Assembly: GCA_025642075.2 (NCBI GenBank)
Contig: JAODUO010001199.1
Span: forward strand, 82,501-146,500
Direction: 5' to 3'
Length of the DNA stretch: 64,000 bases
Origin: Ridgeia piscesae
Taxonomy: Eukaryota > Annelida > Polychaeta > Sabellida > Siboglinidae
Shown: piece after piece, positions 43,741 to 55,691 of the stretch
Layout of the letters: every line of letters begins with the position of its first letter
How positions within the stretch are numbered: the first letter of the stretch is position 1
Made by a program: the position numbers and the translations under genes
Notes under the pieces: generated by a model
What the model saw: only the letters and a program-made list of their open reading frames with translations
Databases searched by the model: none
What the model was told of the DNA's origin: nothing

Positions 43741-43989
43741 ACCTACACAAATGTATACATATATACATACATACATATATACTGTGTACGTACTTACGTA
43801 CGTATCAACTGTATTGTAGCTTTACTCTTTACAGTACATACAAATTAAATGAAGGCAAGTAAACTAAAATAACGTAAAGAGGGGAATGACATGATATGTT
43901 ATATTCCCTACGTACGTTCGTATGTGCATACCTACTTACATATAAAAAATAGCATTTTGGTATTGTCATTTACTTCACCATTTTCCATA

Positions 43990-44580
43990 CCGATTCGAAC
44001 GTCAACACTAGCAGAGCCTGTTCGATCAGATCGACTTCCCGCAGGTGAAACTGAAGCAGTTCGCCGGCATCGTCGGGTCTGCGGAATACGAGAGACGGCT
44101 GCACGAGGCCGAAGAGAAGGAGTTGTCGCGCCGCATCTAAGAGAACACCTGCAGGCTGCGCGAGACTGAAGAGCTCCTGAACTATGCAGCTCGTAACATC
44201 GTCACCTACCAACCACTATCGCGCCGGGCGGCCAAGATGTCCAGCTTCCGTGACCGGCGTGGCGTGGGCTCTGCAAATGTCCGTGATTCGGTGAGAACCA
44301 GCAGTCTCTGGCAACATATCTCGTTCTGAGATGGCAAGTGAAGAAAACACTGGAAAGCGTCAAAGCCTGCGTTGTCGTCGTGGTCTACGAGACGACAGCG
44401 CGCGAGAGTCGGGGTTATCTTGCGAACGAGATCTGCATAGTCGCCAGACTATACGAGATGACAACCGTCTCGATTCTGAGTTGCCCAGTCTACAAAGTTT
44501 GGGACATCGTCAAACCCTGGACCGTCGTCTACGAGACGATAACCGACGAGAGTCGGCGTTGTCCAATGTTGTCACCATGT
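43990..44580 (+). pseudogene. Duplicated last exon of the polycystin gene, broken
   Basis: Aligns with 18540-19119. Lesions: CAG to TAA in the coiled coil (the RRI-stop-EN site near 44137), and a 2-nt deletion near 44302. From 44331 one frame reads GKRQSLRCRRGLRDD and RESGLSCERDL, QTIRDDNRLDSELPSLQ, so the Arg-rich repeats follow the coiled coil without the 4-nt loss seen in copy 1. The exon is cut after the second full repeat and joined to flank sequence. No upstream exons accompany it. Confidence 0.88.
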
Positions 44581-44590
44581 AAAACGTACA

Positions 44591-44592
<2 letters not shown>

Positions 44593-44656
<64 letters not shown>
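44593..44656. repeat. (TA)n microsatellite
   Basis: About 32 TA units, absent or short at the matching point of copy 1 (20615). Confidence 0.95.
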
Positions 44657-44661
<5 letters not shown>

Positions 44662-45748
44662 AGTGTATGTTTGTGTGTATTTTGTGTGTTTGGAAGCGGG
44701 TGTGTTTTGCAAAATCTACCCTACGTTTTTAGCCACTGTTAATCTCGCGAAAGCATTATAGTCTATATGTTAACAAACATTTTATATATTGTTATAGCAA
44801 ATTATAGACAAAAGTCGTTGGGAAGTGTTTATTATATCCACATATGTAACAAAACCAATAGTCCACCTTTTCATAACAGAAATATCTTCAACGTTTTTTA
44901 TGGCGAATCACTACATTAATCATGCATGTAAAATGATTTATTCTTATTACAATAGCATAACCATTTGATAAGAAATAACATTAGCACTATATAATCACAT
45001 ATAACTAACAGCTAATGTGTATATTATTATATATGTGAATTAATTTACTGGTCTCCACATTGTCTTAAGTATCATTATAATGAAACATATTAGAAAGGCC
45101 ACACATGGATTTCCCACCTTAAATATAGTGTGTTACTTTTTCAACAAGAAACAAGAATATAATGTTGAACTCGAACGTGAACACTGTGTTCCTCTACGGC
45201 TCAGAAACATGACGAGTTATACCACATTGAGCGTTACGGATATCATAAATATTCGTCAACAAGAAACATCATAAAACTAACTGACCGTACATTTCACTAA
45301 TACAAAACCGACCAAGAGGACATACCAAAAATGCATCCAAACATTTACACGAAAGAAGCTAGGCCGCAATAAAAACAACAAAGTTAGAATGACAAGTGTC
45401 ATTTCAGCCATATGCTCCTTCAGGGCGAAGTGTTTTTAAGGAAGGAAATCGACACGTCAACGATTGTAGATGTACTATATATGGCTATTGCACATTGCTA
45501 TATTGCACAAGGCCATCCAAATTTATAATGAAATCAGTACAAATACAAAATTAAGTTGCTTTGCTGTAAGCATTGATACATGCAATCATGTTTCGCCTGG
45601 TGGACTGGTTCAGATGTCGTCATTGCTGAATATTGAACATCAGGTATGGCCGTGAGTGATGGTATCCATGGTCTGCCATCTGCAACAATGACTGTAGCTG
45701 TTATAAGTGTGAAGGTAGAACTTTGAAACTGATTGATGTTGTATTTAA

Positions 45749-45753
<5 letters not shown>

Positions 45754-45799
<46 letters not shown>

Positions 45800-45896
45800 T
45801 ATATATATATATATACATATTCATATAGGCATGTCTCGTTTATCCGGTCCTCAACAATTCTGTTGTTTCACGATCCGCATGTATTGATTGTGAGTA

Positions 45897-45935
<39 letters not shown>
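45754..45935. repeat. (TA)n tracts
   Basis: TA runs at about 45754-45816 and 45899-45934, separated by unique sequence. Confidence 0.93.
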
Positions 45936-45937
<2 letters not shown>

Positions 45938-47124
45938 GAAAGATGAGGGTGTAATACGTATGGAAAATAGTTATAAAATAAACAATGTTAAGACACAAAC
46001 TAATTAACACAAAGTAAGAACCAATATTATATGTTGGTTTGATGTATCTTATATGACTGTGTAGTTGTTTTGATGATTATCAGCCATAAAAGATGAATTT
46101 AGTTGAAGGAATACTGAAAACGATGATACGTATTTAGAGAGGACACACAGAGCCATACATACACATATGCCTATGGACACACACACACATATATATACAT
46201 ACATACATACATTTGAATACATTCATTGATAACAGACGGAAACACTAACAAACACAGACTATATAATCAAAGAAGACTCCAGGCGAAGGTCACAGAAAGA
46301 GGCCACATGAGCAACAGTTTGGGACTAAACAAATATAAGACTAGCGTAATTGTTTCTGTACTTCATTCATGACAATGAACATATAAACTTCATATGTAGT
46401 ACACACTGTCACAGGCTAGACGGTGCGTTAGTTCTTTGCAGGCTTTCTCCGTAAAATCACCAGATATCTCAATATATTTAATTACACTGCATTCCTCTTC
46501 ATAATTATTAGGGTTGTTTTTGTGCTTTTCTCGCGGGTGAGCAGTTGATATTGACAAAATAAATTACTAGTTTAACTTCCACAATTCGAAATGGAGATCC
46601 ACCAAGGGAGATATCCAGACAGATAAATATAAAGTTTATTTTTGGAATCGTACAAGTCACACATACAAATACTATATTAAAAATGTATATAACAATGAAT
46701 GATATAGTGTACGATTCCGAGAAGACAGCGGAGCCAAAAGCAAACCGCTCTGGCTTGCGAAGATGCCGTCTGTTGTATTTTTTTAAACAACCTACAGTGG
46801 AAACAATAGCATAATCAAAGCATAAAGTGTTCAATGCGTTTATCATCATCTACCAGAATAAGTGCTTTCTCATCAAGACAGCCACGCTATCATTTTATTA
46901 ATACTACTTCTTATCCTCTAATTATACTATTTACTTTATTTTTACCAAATAAATATATCAATATTGCTATTTAATATTTAAAAAATCTTCATATAAATAC
47001 GTTAAACAATTAAAGGAAATTATTAGTTCGTTAAGTACAAGGACGGTACACCTGAAGTTAAGCAATTAAGTGTCATAAACAGTTGTCATTAACAGAGAGG
47101 TTTCCAATAGTGATGATACATGGC

Positions 47125-47172
47125 CTATTGAGTGGCCTAGCTAAAACATATTTTAGCTAGGCCACTCAATAG
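47125..47172. repeat. Perfect 22-bp-arm palindrome in duplicated flank
   Basis: CTATTGAGTGGCCTAGCTAA-AA, 4-bp loop CATA, then the exact reverse complement. The copy 1 counterpart at 23175-23206 keeps 16-bp arms. Confidence 0.95.
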
Positions 47173-48329
47173 AACAAATATCACGCCACCACCCAAACTA
47201 AACCTACCTAACCATCAACGTTTTATACTATAAACTATAAACCACCTGTCTAACGCAATGAAACGGTGAAACGTTACGAAATAGAACGAGGTTAGCACAC
47301 CGACTTAGTAAAATAAGAAAACTTGACAACGTTATCTCATCAAAACGCTAAAGTTAGGTTGTGGTTGAAGTGTGGCTAACCCTAATTAGTGGTTGTTTTG
47401 TCAGCGAGATGGCGCTCGCTTCAAATGTTGTGTTAGAGTTGTCCGCTAGATTGTTCTAGCGCTAACATATTGTCAGAGTTATCCGCTAAATGGCACCAGT
47501 TTTTAAAGAAGTGACGTCACAAACCAACATTGTTCAAGATTGTTTAGAATTGATTAGGAAAATGATGTATGTCATAAGAAAAATCACCAAGGTTCTCGTT
47601 TTATGGTAGAAACTGCCAAAGTTTTCCCACAGAAGGTTATGAAAGTACCAAGATGCCTTAGAAAAATACGTCATAGTGACAAAGCCATCACGGTGAAATA
47701 CTGAAATTTTTTGAAATGGTACAAAGTACTTAGTAAAATATTAAAACTTGGCAAGGTTATCGCGTCGAAACAGAAACATATATTCCATTTTACTACAAGT
47801 TACAAGACTTTTTGTGAAAACACCACCTGTCTAACTCAACGTTACGAAATGAAACGGGATTATCACACCGACTTAGTAAACATTGATAACGTGACAACGT
47901 TATCGCTTTTAAACATTAAAAGAGATTACGTTTTCTGAATGTAATACAAATATGATGCATTTAAGAATTTCACATGTCCCCTTTTAAAATGTCAATGGCC
48001 TAGGTCCATTATAGCTACTTCCCATTACAGCTATATGTTTTCCCATTATAGCAACTCATTAAGTTTAGCAGGCAAACTAGTCCCGTTACAGCAACTTATT
48101 TGATTACACAATTCAGGAGGGGACACCAAGAAGGAGCATTAACTATTTTAGATTAATGTAAGATTTTTACATGAAATGTCTTAATGATGGACGCATTTTA
48201 AAGTCGTAAGAATTATATATAAATGTAAGTATCAGTTAATTGAAATGAAAAATATACCATAAAACATCTGTGCAAAACAATTTTTTTTAATTACTTGTAC
48301 AGAGTACAGAATAGCATTTATAAAAAAAA

Positions 48330-48620
48330 GTAGTGAAAGTCATGTTGGTGGGATGGCACATCATGTTTAGCAAACATGAACTGGGAGATGTGGGATGGTG
48401 TTTCCCCAACACTTTCGCGACCTTGGAATTCCATCCCTCGACATGGTTGTTTGCTCATTTGTGTAGACATTCCACATGTCCATGGAGATCTTTGAATCAT
48501 CACCAAGCCGTGTCTCCACAAAGTATTTGTTAAAAGTTATCAGTTGTGGAAGTTTCTCAGTGGGACACACTTTCATCAAAGCCATCCACCTCTCATGGAC
48601 ATCAACTGGATGGTGATGAA
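48330..48620 (-). mobile_element. Mutator-like (MULE) transposase fragment
   Basis: Minus strand: RWMALMKVCPTEKLPQLITF, NKYFVETRLGDDSK, MDMWNVYTNE, then after a 1-nt frame change NNHVEGWNSKVAKVLGKHHP. This is the F-x-x-Y-x-x-x-x-x...WN...(R/T)NN-x-(V/A)EGWN signature at the C-terminal side of MULE transposases. Broken by the frameshift and isolated from the catalytic core. Confidence 0.72.
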
Positions 48621-49071
48621 ATAGTTAATGCTCCCTTATCTTGTTACATTATGAAATCGAGAAATAGAAACGTAGCTATAAAGGGACTAGTTCAACTGTC
48701 AAACTTAATTAGTAGCTACAACGGGAATAAAAAGTCGCTGTAATGAGAAGAAGCTATAATGGTAAAACACCTTACAGTTTACATTTGAACATAAAAGACC
48801 TGGATTTAGTAGCTAACTGCCCAGACCCAGTTAGTATTCTGGAGCTAGAAACCATGGCCAGTCATTCACAGCATGCTGACAGAGCAAACAGTACAGGTGG
48901 GGGGGGGGGGGCTGTGACATGGCTTCTAAAGCTACTTGTTTTGGCTAAATTAGTTATACTCTTTATGATATCTTCTTCAACGTGTTTAAATGTAAAATTA
49001 CTGTCTGCTATTTTATTTAAACAATAATTTATGTATGTCCACGAGTGCCTTTATATTTAATATAATTTGGT

Positions 49072-49311
49072 TTGGACATCACACCAGAAGATCTTGCCAA
49101 CTTTTATTCCCACATGGGACATTTGGAAAAAGTCAACATGGGAACTTACAAGTGCCCCTTGGCATTAATGGCCATAACACAAGTGTGGAAACATCTCATG
49201 GACTTAGATGTATGCACAGGCAAGGAAGGAAAGGGAGGTTTGTGTTATGAAAATACATTGATTGAAAATACATTTCTCGACCCAACAACTAGAAATTCCC
49301 ATAATACATAA
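49072..49311 (+). pseudogene. Unrecognised coding-like fragment
   Basis: 79-codon frame with protein-like composition (ITPEDLANFYSHMGHLEKVN, MGTYKCPLALMAITQVWKHL). No family recognised with confidence; possibly a transposon ORF piece. A similar orphan frame (49706-50071) follows 400 bp later on the same strand and could belong to it. Confidence 0.3.
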
Positions 49312-49705
49312 TTATTTGCAATAAAAAAATTGTACCATTAATATGTATGACAAGAAATATATCAATCAAATTTGAAAATATACATGTAATAAGTAAATAA
49401 TATTATATAGTGGAATTCCAGCAGCATTTCACCTGAATACCCCATGTCTCAATTTTTTAAATTTGGATACTGCATTATATATCACTATTTGGACTTCTCT
49501 TATTACTTTTTAATTTTACTAAGAAGCTACTGTTACACTTCATATGATTTAAATATAACAAGAAGGGGATTGTGATTTGTATTGTAATAATTGTACTGAT
49601 GGTCATACAAAACAAAATAATATTACCACAGTTTGCTTATACTGAACATATTCATAAAAAACCTGAAGTTTTGCTGAAGTACCCTTTCATTGTATCAAAC
49701 CAGCA

Positions 49706-50071
49706 TTGGTGAAATTTATGGATGAGAACGTGATGCACAGAAGTCTATATGAAAAAGTCAGAAAGAAGGTGATGAATGAACAGCGGAAGACACAAATGAA
49801 TGCCTGCAGAGATCCATGTGGGTACTGGTTTCTGGAAATGCTGCCATACAGAACCATGATATGCTGTTTTCACCAACAATTTTTGAAATCTTTGAGCAAC
49901 ATATCAATATCAGAACCACTTATTTCATCACTGGCATGCAAGCAAAGTGAATATTTTTGTGTGAAAAACAATATTCCTAAGACTATATTTATTTCATGTG
50001 ACATACGCCTTCTGCCTCATCATGTTCAAAATCATCATTGTGCAACAAAATGCAAAGTATTCAATATATAA
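49706..50071 (+). other. Unrecognised 121-codon open frame
   Basis: Begins with a hydrophilic, basic segment (SLYEKVRKKVMNEQRKTQMN) and has many cysteines later. No recognised domain, no support from a paralogue in the window. May be a transposon remnant or chance. Confidence 0.25.
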
Positions 50072-50154
50072 ACAGTAAACACCATGGGCTGTTTGTTAAC
50101 ATTCCTGTGCTGATCAATGTGAACAGTTGTTTTGAATGTCATCTGATATAATTT

Positions 50155-50290
50155 ATACGTCGCGTTTGTTTAAATAATTTTCATGAATTATGGCGCATGG
50201 CCGGAAGTCACATTTTTGCATTTGCTATGAAAATGTGTCTCAAAACGCTGTAGGCGTTGTTTAATTTGAGATATATAACTTTTTAACTAG
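50155..50290 (+). repeat. Relative of the interior of the foldback MITE at 38307
   Basis: TTATGGCGCA...GTCAC...TTTGCTAT-AAAAT and the following TTAATTTG-GA-A-ATAACTTT run parallel 38512-38605. Diverged fragment. Confidence 0.5.
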
Positions 50291-50396
50291 TGACATGGAA
50301 TCCTGAGGTGGTCAGTGGGCCCTGACTTGTATGTATTATAATGATATTAGATAATACATTTATATTGTATTATGTTATATGGATTGTGTAAATATG

Positions 50397-50398
<2 letters not shown>

Positions 50399-50460
<62 letters not shown>
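50399..50460. repeat. (TA)n microsatellite
   Basis: About 31 TA units. Confidence 0.96.
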
Positions 50461-50462
<2 letters not shown>

Positions 50463-51667
50463 TGGCTGAATACAAAGCTCTTTTACAAACCTATACCTGC
50501 TTTGTTACCTACAGCAAATGAGTCACGATTCCTTAGAAACAAATTCCTTGTCATACATTTAAATAACTTTGTAACAAGTTTGTAAATGTTCATTTGTATA
50601 CAACATCATGTTTCTGACTATATTTAATATGATATACATCTGTACAATCATGGTGAGGCAGAAAGCGATATGTGGCAGAAACCAAATTCTTAACTGTACA
50701 TTTGTGACTGTTTTATTGGATTTATAATTACCCAGTCATACAAAGAAAGGTCACTACTACTATTATCAGAACGTTATTAAATTTGAGGGATCAATCAAAG
50801 AAATTACTGGAGAAAGGTACATTTTGATTTTCTAGCAGCCACCATTCCTCATTCCCTTAAAGCAATACAGTTCATAACATACAATGTACCCAGCCGCAGG
50901 CAAAACAAAATTGTTTGTTTTAAGAATTAAGTCGCTGTCACTGTCAGATGTAGACGTAAGGCCTAGTAAGGGCTTGTTAATGATATGATTTGATCAGTTT
51001 TAGATTGTTGACGAAAATAAGCAAGACACATCAATTCAATGGTAGCAAATTCTTCTACAAATATATAGGTAGCTCTGAAAAGAGCTGTTTTGTTTCTGCA
51101 CCGACTAATACAAAGATTACCGCCGACGGGATGTGGGCGATAAAACAGCTCAGTCCTCGCTTTAATGACAAACAAACCCCATGTATGAAACATTTTTCAC
51201 TCCTCTGCGTCATAGTTGTGGCCCAGTTGGGCGATGCTTCATAACGGATTTCACTCCGTCAGTATGGAATCGATACATATTGAAACAGACTTGGAACTGA
51301 GCGAAATCACGCAATATTTTCGTACTTCTGAAGTCTGTCCGACATTATTGCACTCATCCAGCTGTATTCTCATTGGCTGTTTCGCGCGTCCCAAAATAGT
51401 CGGTTTCGTAGATACGGAGTGCCAAAATGGTATGAACTTTGCATGCTCGTTTGACGTCGACTTTTTTGGAACCACCATTTTGGACCACAAAAAGTATATT
51501 TGTAATAAAAGTACACATTTTCCTTTTACACACGTGACAAGTTAAAGCTAAGCTCTCTTATATGTGTTTTATTAAGTTAGTTAAAAAAAGTATTATTATA
51601 TTCCGTATTTCGTTTGGGTCCAAAATAGTTGGGATTTTGGTATATGTCCAAAATGGTTGGTTTTGTA

Positions 51668-51668
51668 A

Positions 51669-51749
<81 letters not shown>
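51668..51749. repeat. (TA)n microsatellite
   Basis: About 40 TA units, following a region with reiterated TCCAAAATAGT-GG words (51390-51665). Confidence 0.96.
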
Positions 51750-51752
<3 letters not shown>

Positions 51753-51918
51753 ATTGTGCAAATATTGAAAACAATTCTTTCCTTTAAGTTATGTCCTATC
51801 AAAAACATGTCGTTTTCCATTGAAATTCAATTAATTCAATGTCAGACCATTTTCAAAATATTCATGGAAATGCCATATATATGCAATCTCGGTATATATA
51901 TATAAACTATGTGATTAT

Positions 51919-51989
51919 ATATAAACTATGTGATTTATTGTCAAACAGGAAAATTAGTACAAAATATTCATGGAAATGCCATATATATG

Positions 51990-52040
<51 letters not shown>

Positions 52041-52115
52041 TATTGATATAATATGGCATTTCCATGAATATTTTGTACTAATTTTCCTGTTTGTCAATAA
52101 ATCACATGGTTCTTA
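51919..52115. repeat. Inverted repeat with 60-bp arms around a TA core
   Basis: The left arm (about 51923-51986) contains GTGATTTATTGTCAAACAGG and ATTCATGGAAATGCCATAT. The right arm (about 52051-52110) is its reverse complement. A third partial copy of the arm is at 51856-51880. Hairpin-forming; probably a foldback element. Confidence 0.88.
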
Positions 52116-52119
52116 AAAC

Positions 52120-54230
52120 AGATTGTTGGACTAATTTGATCTATCACCAGTGGATCTCTTTTCAAACATTATATTGAATAATAAGAAACTATAGATCACA
52201 CCGATACAAAAAGAAATTCATTAAAGACAAAAGGGTTCAAATTGACTAGATAGCGGAGTACATTATCTCTACACATGGACATTTGCTGAATGCATGCCAG
52301 ACTCATGGAAACAAGATGTCTCTACTATTAAGATAAATGTTTCATTTTCAGTAAGGTTTTTACATACTAAAATATTTAGTTTTGCTTTATTAATCAGTGT
52401 AGGAATTTAGTAACATTAACTACATATAGGTGAAAATATCAGCAGGAATTAATGAAAGATGTTAAATTGGCAATGGAAATGGTTTTTCATAAGATGTTTA
52501 AGATATTTATTGATTCTCTTAAATAAAACAACATTCAGAATGATTTCTTGTAAGTTTATCCATAGACATTTGACATAGTCACTGAAACAACATTCACAGC
52601 CGCTTAACAACAATGAAAGAGACATCTGAAGCTCTGCACTCGAGGTAAATATAAACATCACCTCAAACATCATAATTAAATGAGATGCAAAGAAGGCAAG
52701 GGAACAGAACCTGTCTTTGTCCGAACAAAGGAATTGGAAGAAAAAGAGGCAAGAGAATGTGAGGAATCGAGTAGCAAATGGGAAGAAGTAAATAGCAATG
52801 CCATTTGGCAAAGACAACAACAAAAGCAAAGACGGCTTTTGGTCAGTCACTCCCACCAACTCTGAAAAGGAGGAAAGTTCTCTTACGAAAACTGTACAGC
52901 ACAATCCAAATCGGGGCATCACCCGATAAAACATAATATTATCAATGACAAAGCCATGTGAACACAAAGGTGCTATTCCTGTGGTCCACATTGAAGTGAA
53001 GTAAGAAAAACGAAAAACGACTTCGTTTTTCGTTTTCAGAAGTGAATAATAAAAATGAAAAACGCGTGGACCTTATGCACTATAGCGAGGTAATTTCCTC
53101 CGCAATGCATTATGGATATTTTGTACTCGTCAACATTTTGTTGCGCTGCCATTATCCCAAGTTAAATTAAAAGGTCTGAGTTTGGTGGGTGTCTCACAAG
53201 AGTCCAGAAGGCTTAGAAAATAGCACACAGTGAATCATAGGAGATGGAAATAGGGGACTATGCTTATGGCCCCTTTTTACAGAAACAGCTGCTCAAACGA
53301 CTGCCACACGCTCAAATACAAAGTCAAGTCAAGTCGCGACAGAAAAGAAGAATTATATCTGCAAAACTGATGAAATATAATCAGTGTAGAAAAGAAATGA
53401 CGTTAGTCCACCTGTTGATAGATGGCATGTTCAGTTCGGAATTGTTTTATGTAAACATCTGCATTTGGCTGTATCATTTTATGTAGCTATTTTTAAATAA
53501 TTGCAAATTGAACTGAATGTCAGCAAGCGGGTCAATGTCACCTTACAAAGTAGGCTTCCATAGGCCAAAACACTCATATGTTGCATTCTGATCGTATAGT
53601 AGGTATTAGTAAATACAACATATTAGTAAATGCAACATAGTCACCTATTTGGCGGGAAAATTGGCGGATGTAGATGTTTGAAATTGGTGGTGAATAAAAG
53701 TTGAAAAACAAGCGGAAAAGTTTGATTGATACTATTATTCTTGTGTTAATGTTATTTATAAAGTTGTACTAGACATATATTGAGAAGTAGTTTCGGTTAA
53801 AGTTTGTTAGTTAACAGTATTTTTGAACAGATTAGGATAGTGGGTGATAATAGAGTAACAAATTGTAAACAAGATTGAGCAAATATGTTTATTTGATATA
53901 GTACATAAGAGATAAAGCAATAAGCGCAACAACTACATATGTATGATAATACTGTGAATAGGTATCATTGTTATAAAACAATAAACAAGCGTTTTAGTAG
54001 GAAACCCCAGTTTGTTTTTATAGGTAGTGTCCAACGTTACCAGTACAGACTAAACTTATTGTTCATGGTAGCATAGGTAGTAAGTTGTTTATAACATAAA
54101 GTGCGCTGCAGTTGCTGTACACAATAAACAAACTGTCTTTCTAAAGTCTAAGTTGGTATAAACTAACAGTTGATTTTGAGAAATCGTAATATGGCACCTT
54201 GGAAGCGGCAAGTGAAGGCAAGGAGGCACT
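52120..54230. other. Intergenic stretch without a supported gene
   Basis: Two overlapping frames (52680-52865 +, 52449-52991 -) have no recognised family; the plus one is hydrophilic and protein-like, perhaps a transposon piece. Otherwise AT-rich unique sequence. Confidence 0.45.
53005..53037. repeat. Near-perfect hairpin of GAAAAACGAAAAACGA
   Basis: GAAAAACGAAAAACGA, CT, TCGTTTTTCGTTTTC: arms of 15-16 bp with one A difference and a 2-bp loop. AAAATGAAAAACG follows at 53053. Confidence 0.92.
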
Positions 54231-54232
54231 TG

Positions 54233-55690
54233 ATTTAACAAGATTTAACAAGATTGCCACCTAGAGATTCAACTCTAGATGGCAGGTGGACTAGGAAGCC
54301 ATTTGGCTTATCGAGAGTCCAACCTATCTATCTAAGTATACCCCGCCCTTCTTAGGTATATGTCAATTTTATTTTTAAATATATTAACACTACTAGCACC
54401 TACACAATCAGCTGATAATCTGTTCCATTCGTTTACTGTTCTTTGTGAAAATGAAAATTTTCTAATATCTAGTCTACACTGCTTCTTTGCTAATGTAACT
54501 CCATGTCCTCTAGTCCTTCTCTCTTCCTTGACTGCGAAAACAATATTTCTGTCAATATTTTCATATCCATTCAATATTTTAAACACCTCAATCTGATCTC
54601 CTCTCAATCTTCTGGTTTCTAGGGTTGTTAAACCACATTCTTTTAGACGCATTTCATAACTAATATTCCTGAGTTTTGGTATCATTTTGGTTGCTCTCCT
54701 TTGTACTCTTTCTAGCATATCAATATCCTTCTTGCGATATGGCCTCCATGCTTGTATACAATATTCTAAGTGAGGCCTAACTATTGTTTTATACAGCGGT
54801 ATTATTAGTTCTTTTTCTTTGTACACTATATTTCGCCTAATTAATCCAAGAATTTGGTTTCCCTTCGTTGCTGCAATTCCACACTGCTCTGATACCTTCA
54901 TGTCAGCACTAATAGTTAACCCTAAATCCTTTTCCTTTAAGGTAGTATTTAGTACAGTATCACCCATTGTATATTGTGCATCTTCATTCCCATGTCCTGT
55001 GTGAAGGCACTTACACTTTCCAAAATTAAACAGCATTTGCCACTTCTCAGACCATTCTATCAACTTATTAAGATCATCTTGTAAATGCTGTCTATCTGCA
55101 TCACTTTTAATTTTCCTAAACACTTTTGTGTCGTCCGCAAACTTCAACACCTTGCTTGTTATGTCATCATCCAAATCATTGATATATATTAAGAATAAAA
55201 TAGGTCCCAGTACTGATCCCTGCGGTACTCCACTCAAAACCGCTTTCCAGTTTGAAACCTCCCCATCAATTACTACTCTTTGTCTTCTACCAATAAGCCA
55301 TTTTTCTATCCAGTTGATCATTCCATTTCCTATGCCATGGGCCTTTAGTTTAAGTAGTAGTCTTTGGTGTGGCACTTTGTCAAAGGCTTTTTTTAAAATC
55401 TAAGTAGATTATATCTACTGGTGATCCCTCATCTAGCCACTTTGTGACATCTTCCAAAAAACATAACATATTTGTTAAGCATGACCTCGCTTTTAAAAAC
55501 CCATGTTGAGATGGGTTTATCAATTTATTTTTAACAAGAAAATCAACCAGGTGATCTTTAATTAGTCTTTCTAATAGTTTGCAAATCACCGATGTTAAAC
55601 TCACTGGTCTATAGTTCTCTGACTTGTTTCTCGAACCTTTTTTAAATAATGGTATAATGTTTGCTTCTTTCCATGTAACCACTGCCACAG
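54233..55690 (-). mobile_element. CR1-like LINE, 5'-truncated, minus strand
   Basis: The reverse transcriptase runs from WKEANIIPLFKKGSRNKSEN through ENYRPVSLTSVICKLLE, QHGFLKARSC, YLDFKK, then AFDKVPHQ-like, GVPQGSVLGPILFLIYIND, LKFADDTKVFR and the thumb (PLYKTIVRPHLEYCIQAW), to a stop at 54332. One frame break lies at about 55385-55395, where seven A occur instead of six. Catalytic FADD is intact. The 3' UTR ends in two CTTGTTAAAT-type repeats at 54233-54253. Endonuclease and ORF1 are missing in this orientation. Confidence 0.93.
54332..55375 (-). CDS. LINE reverse transcriptase, catalytic part (CR1-like)
   Basis: 347-codon open frame, the largest transposon frame in the window. Residues about 45-65 hold GVPQGSVLGPILFLIYINDL and about 80 FADDTK, the metal-binding palm motifs. 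The rest is the thumb and C-terminal region ending NIFKNKIDIYLRRAGYT. Intact except that it is cut off from its N-terminal part by the single-base frame break. Confidence 0.9.
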   Translation of the reverse strand: MPHQRLLLKLKAHGIGNGMINWIEKWLIGRRQRVVIDGEVSNWKAVLSGVPQGSVLGPILFLIYINDLDDDITSKVLKFADDTKVFRKIKSDADRQHLQDDLNKLIEWSEKWQMLFNFGKCKCLHTGHGNEDAQYTMGDTVLNTTLKEKDLGLTISADMKVSEQCGIAATKGNQILGLIRRNIVYKEKELIIPLYKTIVRPHLEYCIQAWRPYRKKDIDMLERVQRRATKMIPKLRNISYEMRLKECGLTTLETRRLRGDQIEVFKILNGYENIDRNIVFAVKEERRTRGHGVTLAKKQCRLDIRKFSFSQRTVNEWNRLSADCVGASSVNIFKNKIDIYLRRAGYT

Positions 55691-55691
55691 C

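Larger units (their letters stand above)
43990..47922. repeat. Segmental duplication, copy 2
   Basis: Collinear with 18540-23955, same orientation, about 25 kb away. The shared order runs from exon tail, through TA tracts, the block near 45080-45660 and the palindrome at 47125, to the reiterated block near 47868. Confidence 0.9.

Noticed and set aside
52449..52991. 180-codon minus-strand frame rich in Phe/Leu/Ser
   Set aside because: No domain; composition looks like the antisense of a Lys/Glu/Gln-rich plus-strand segment.
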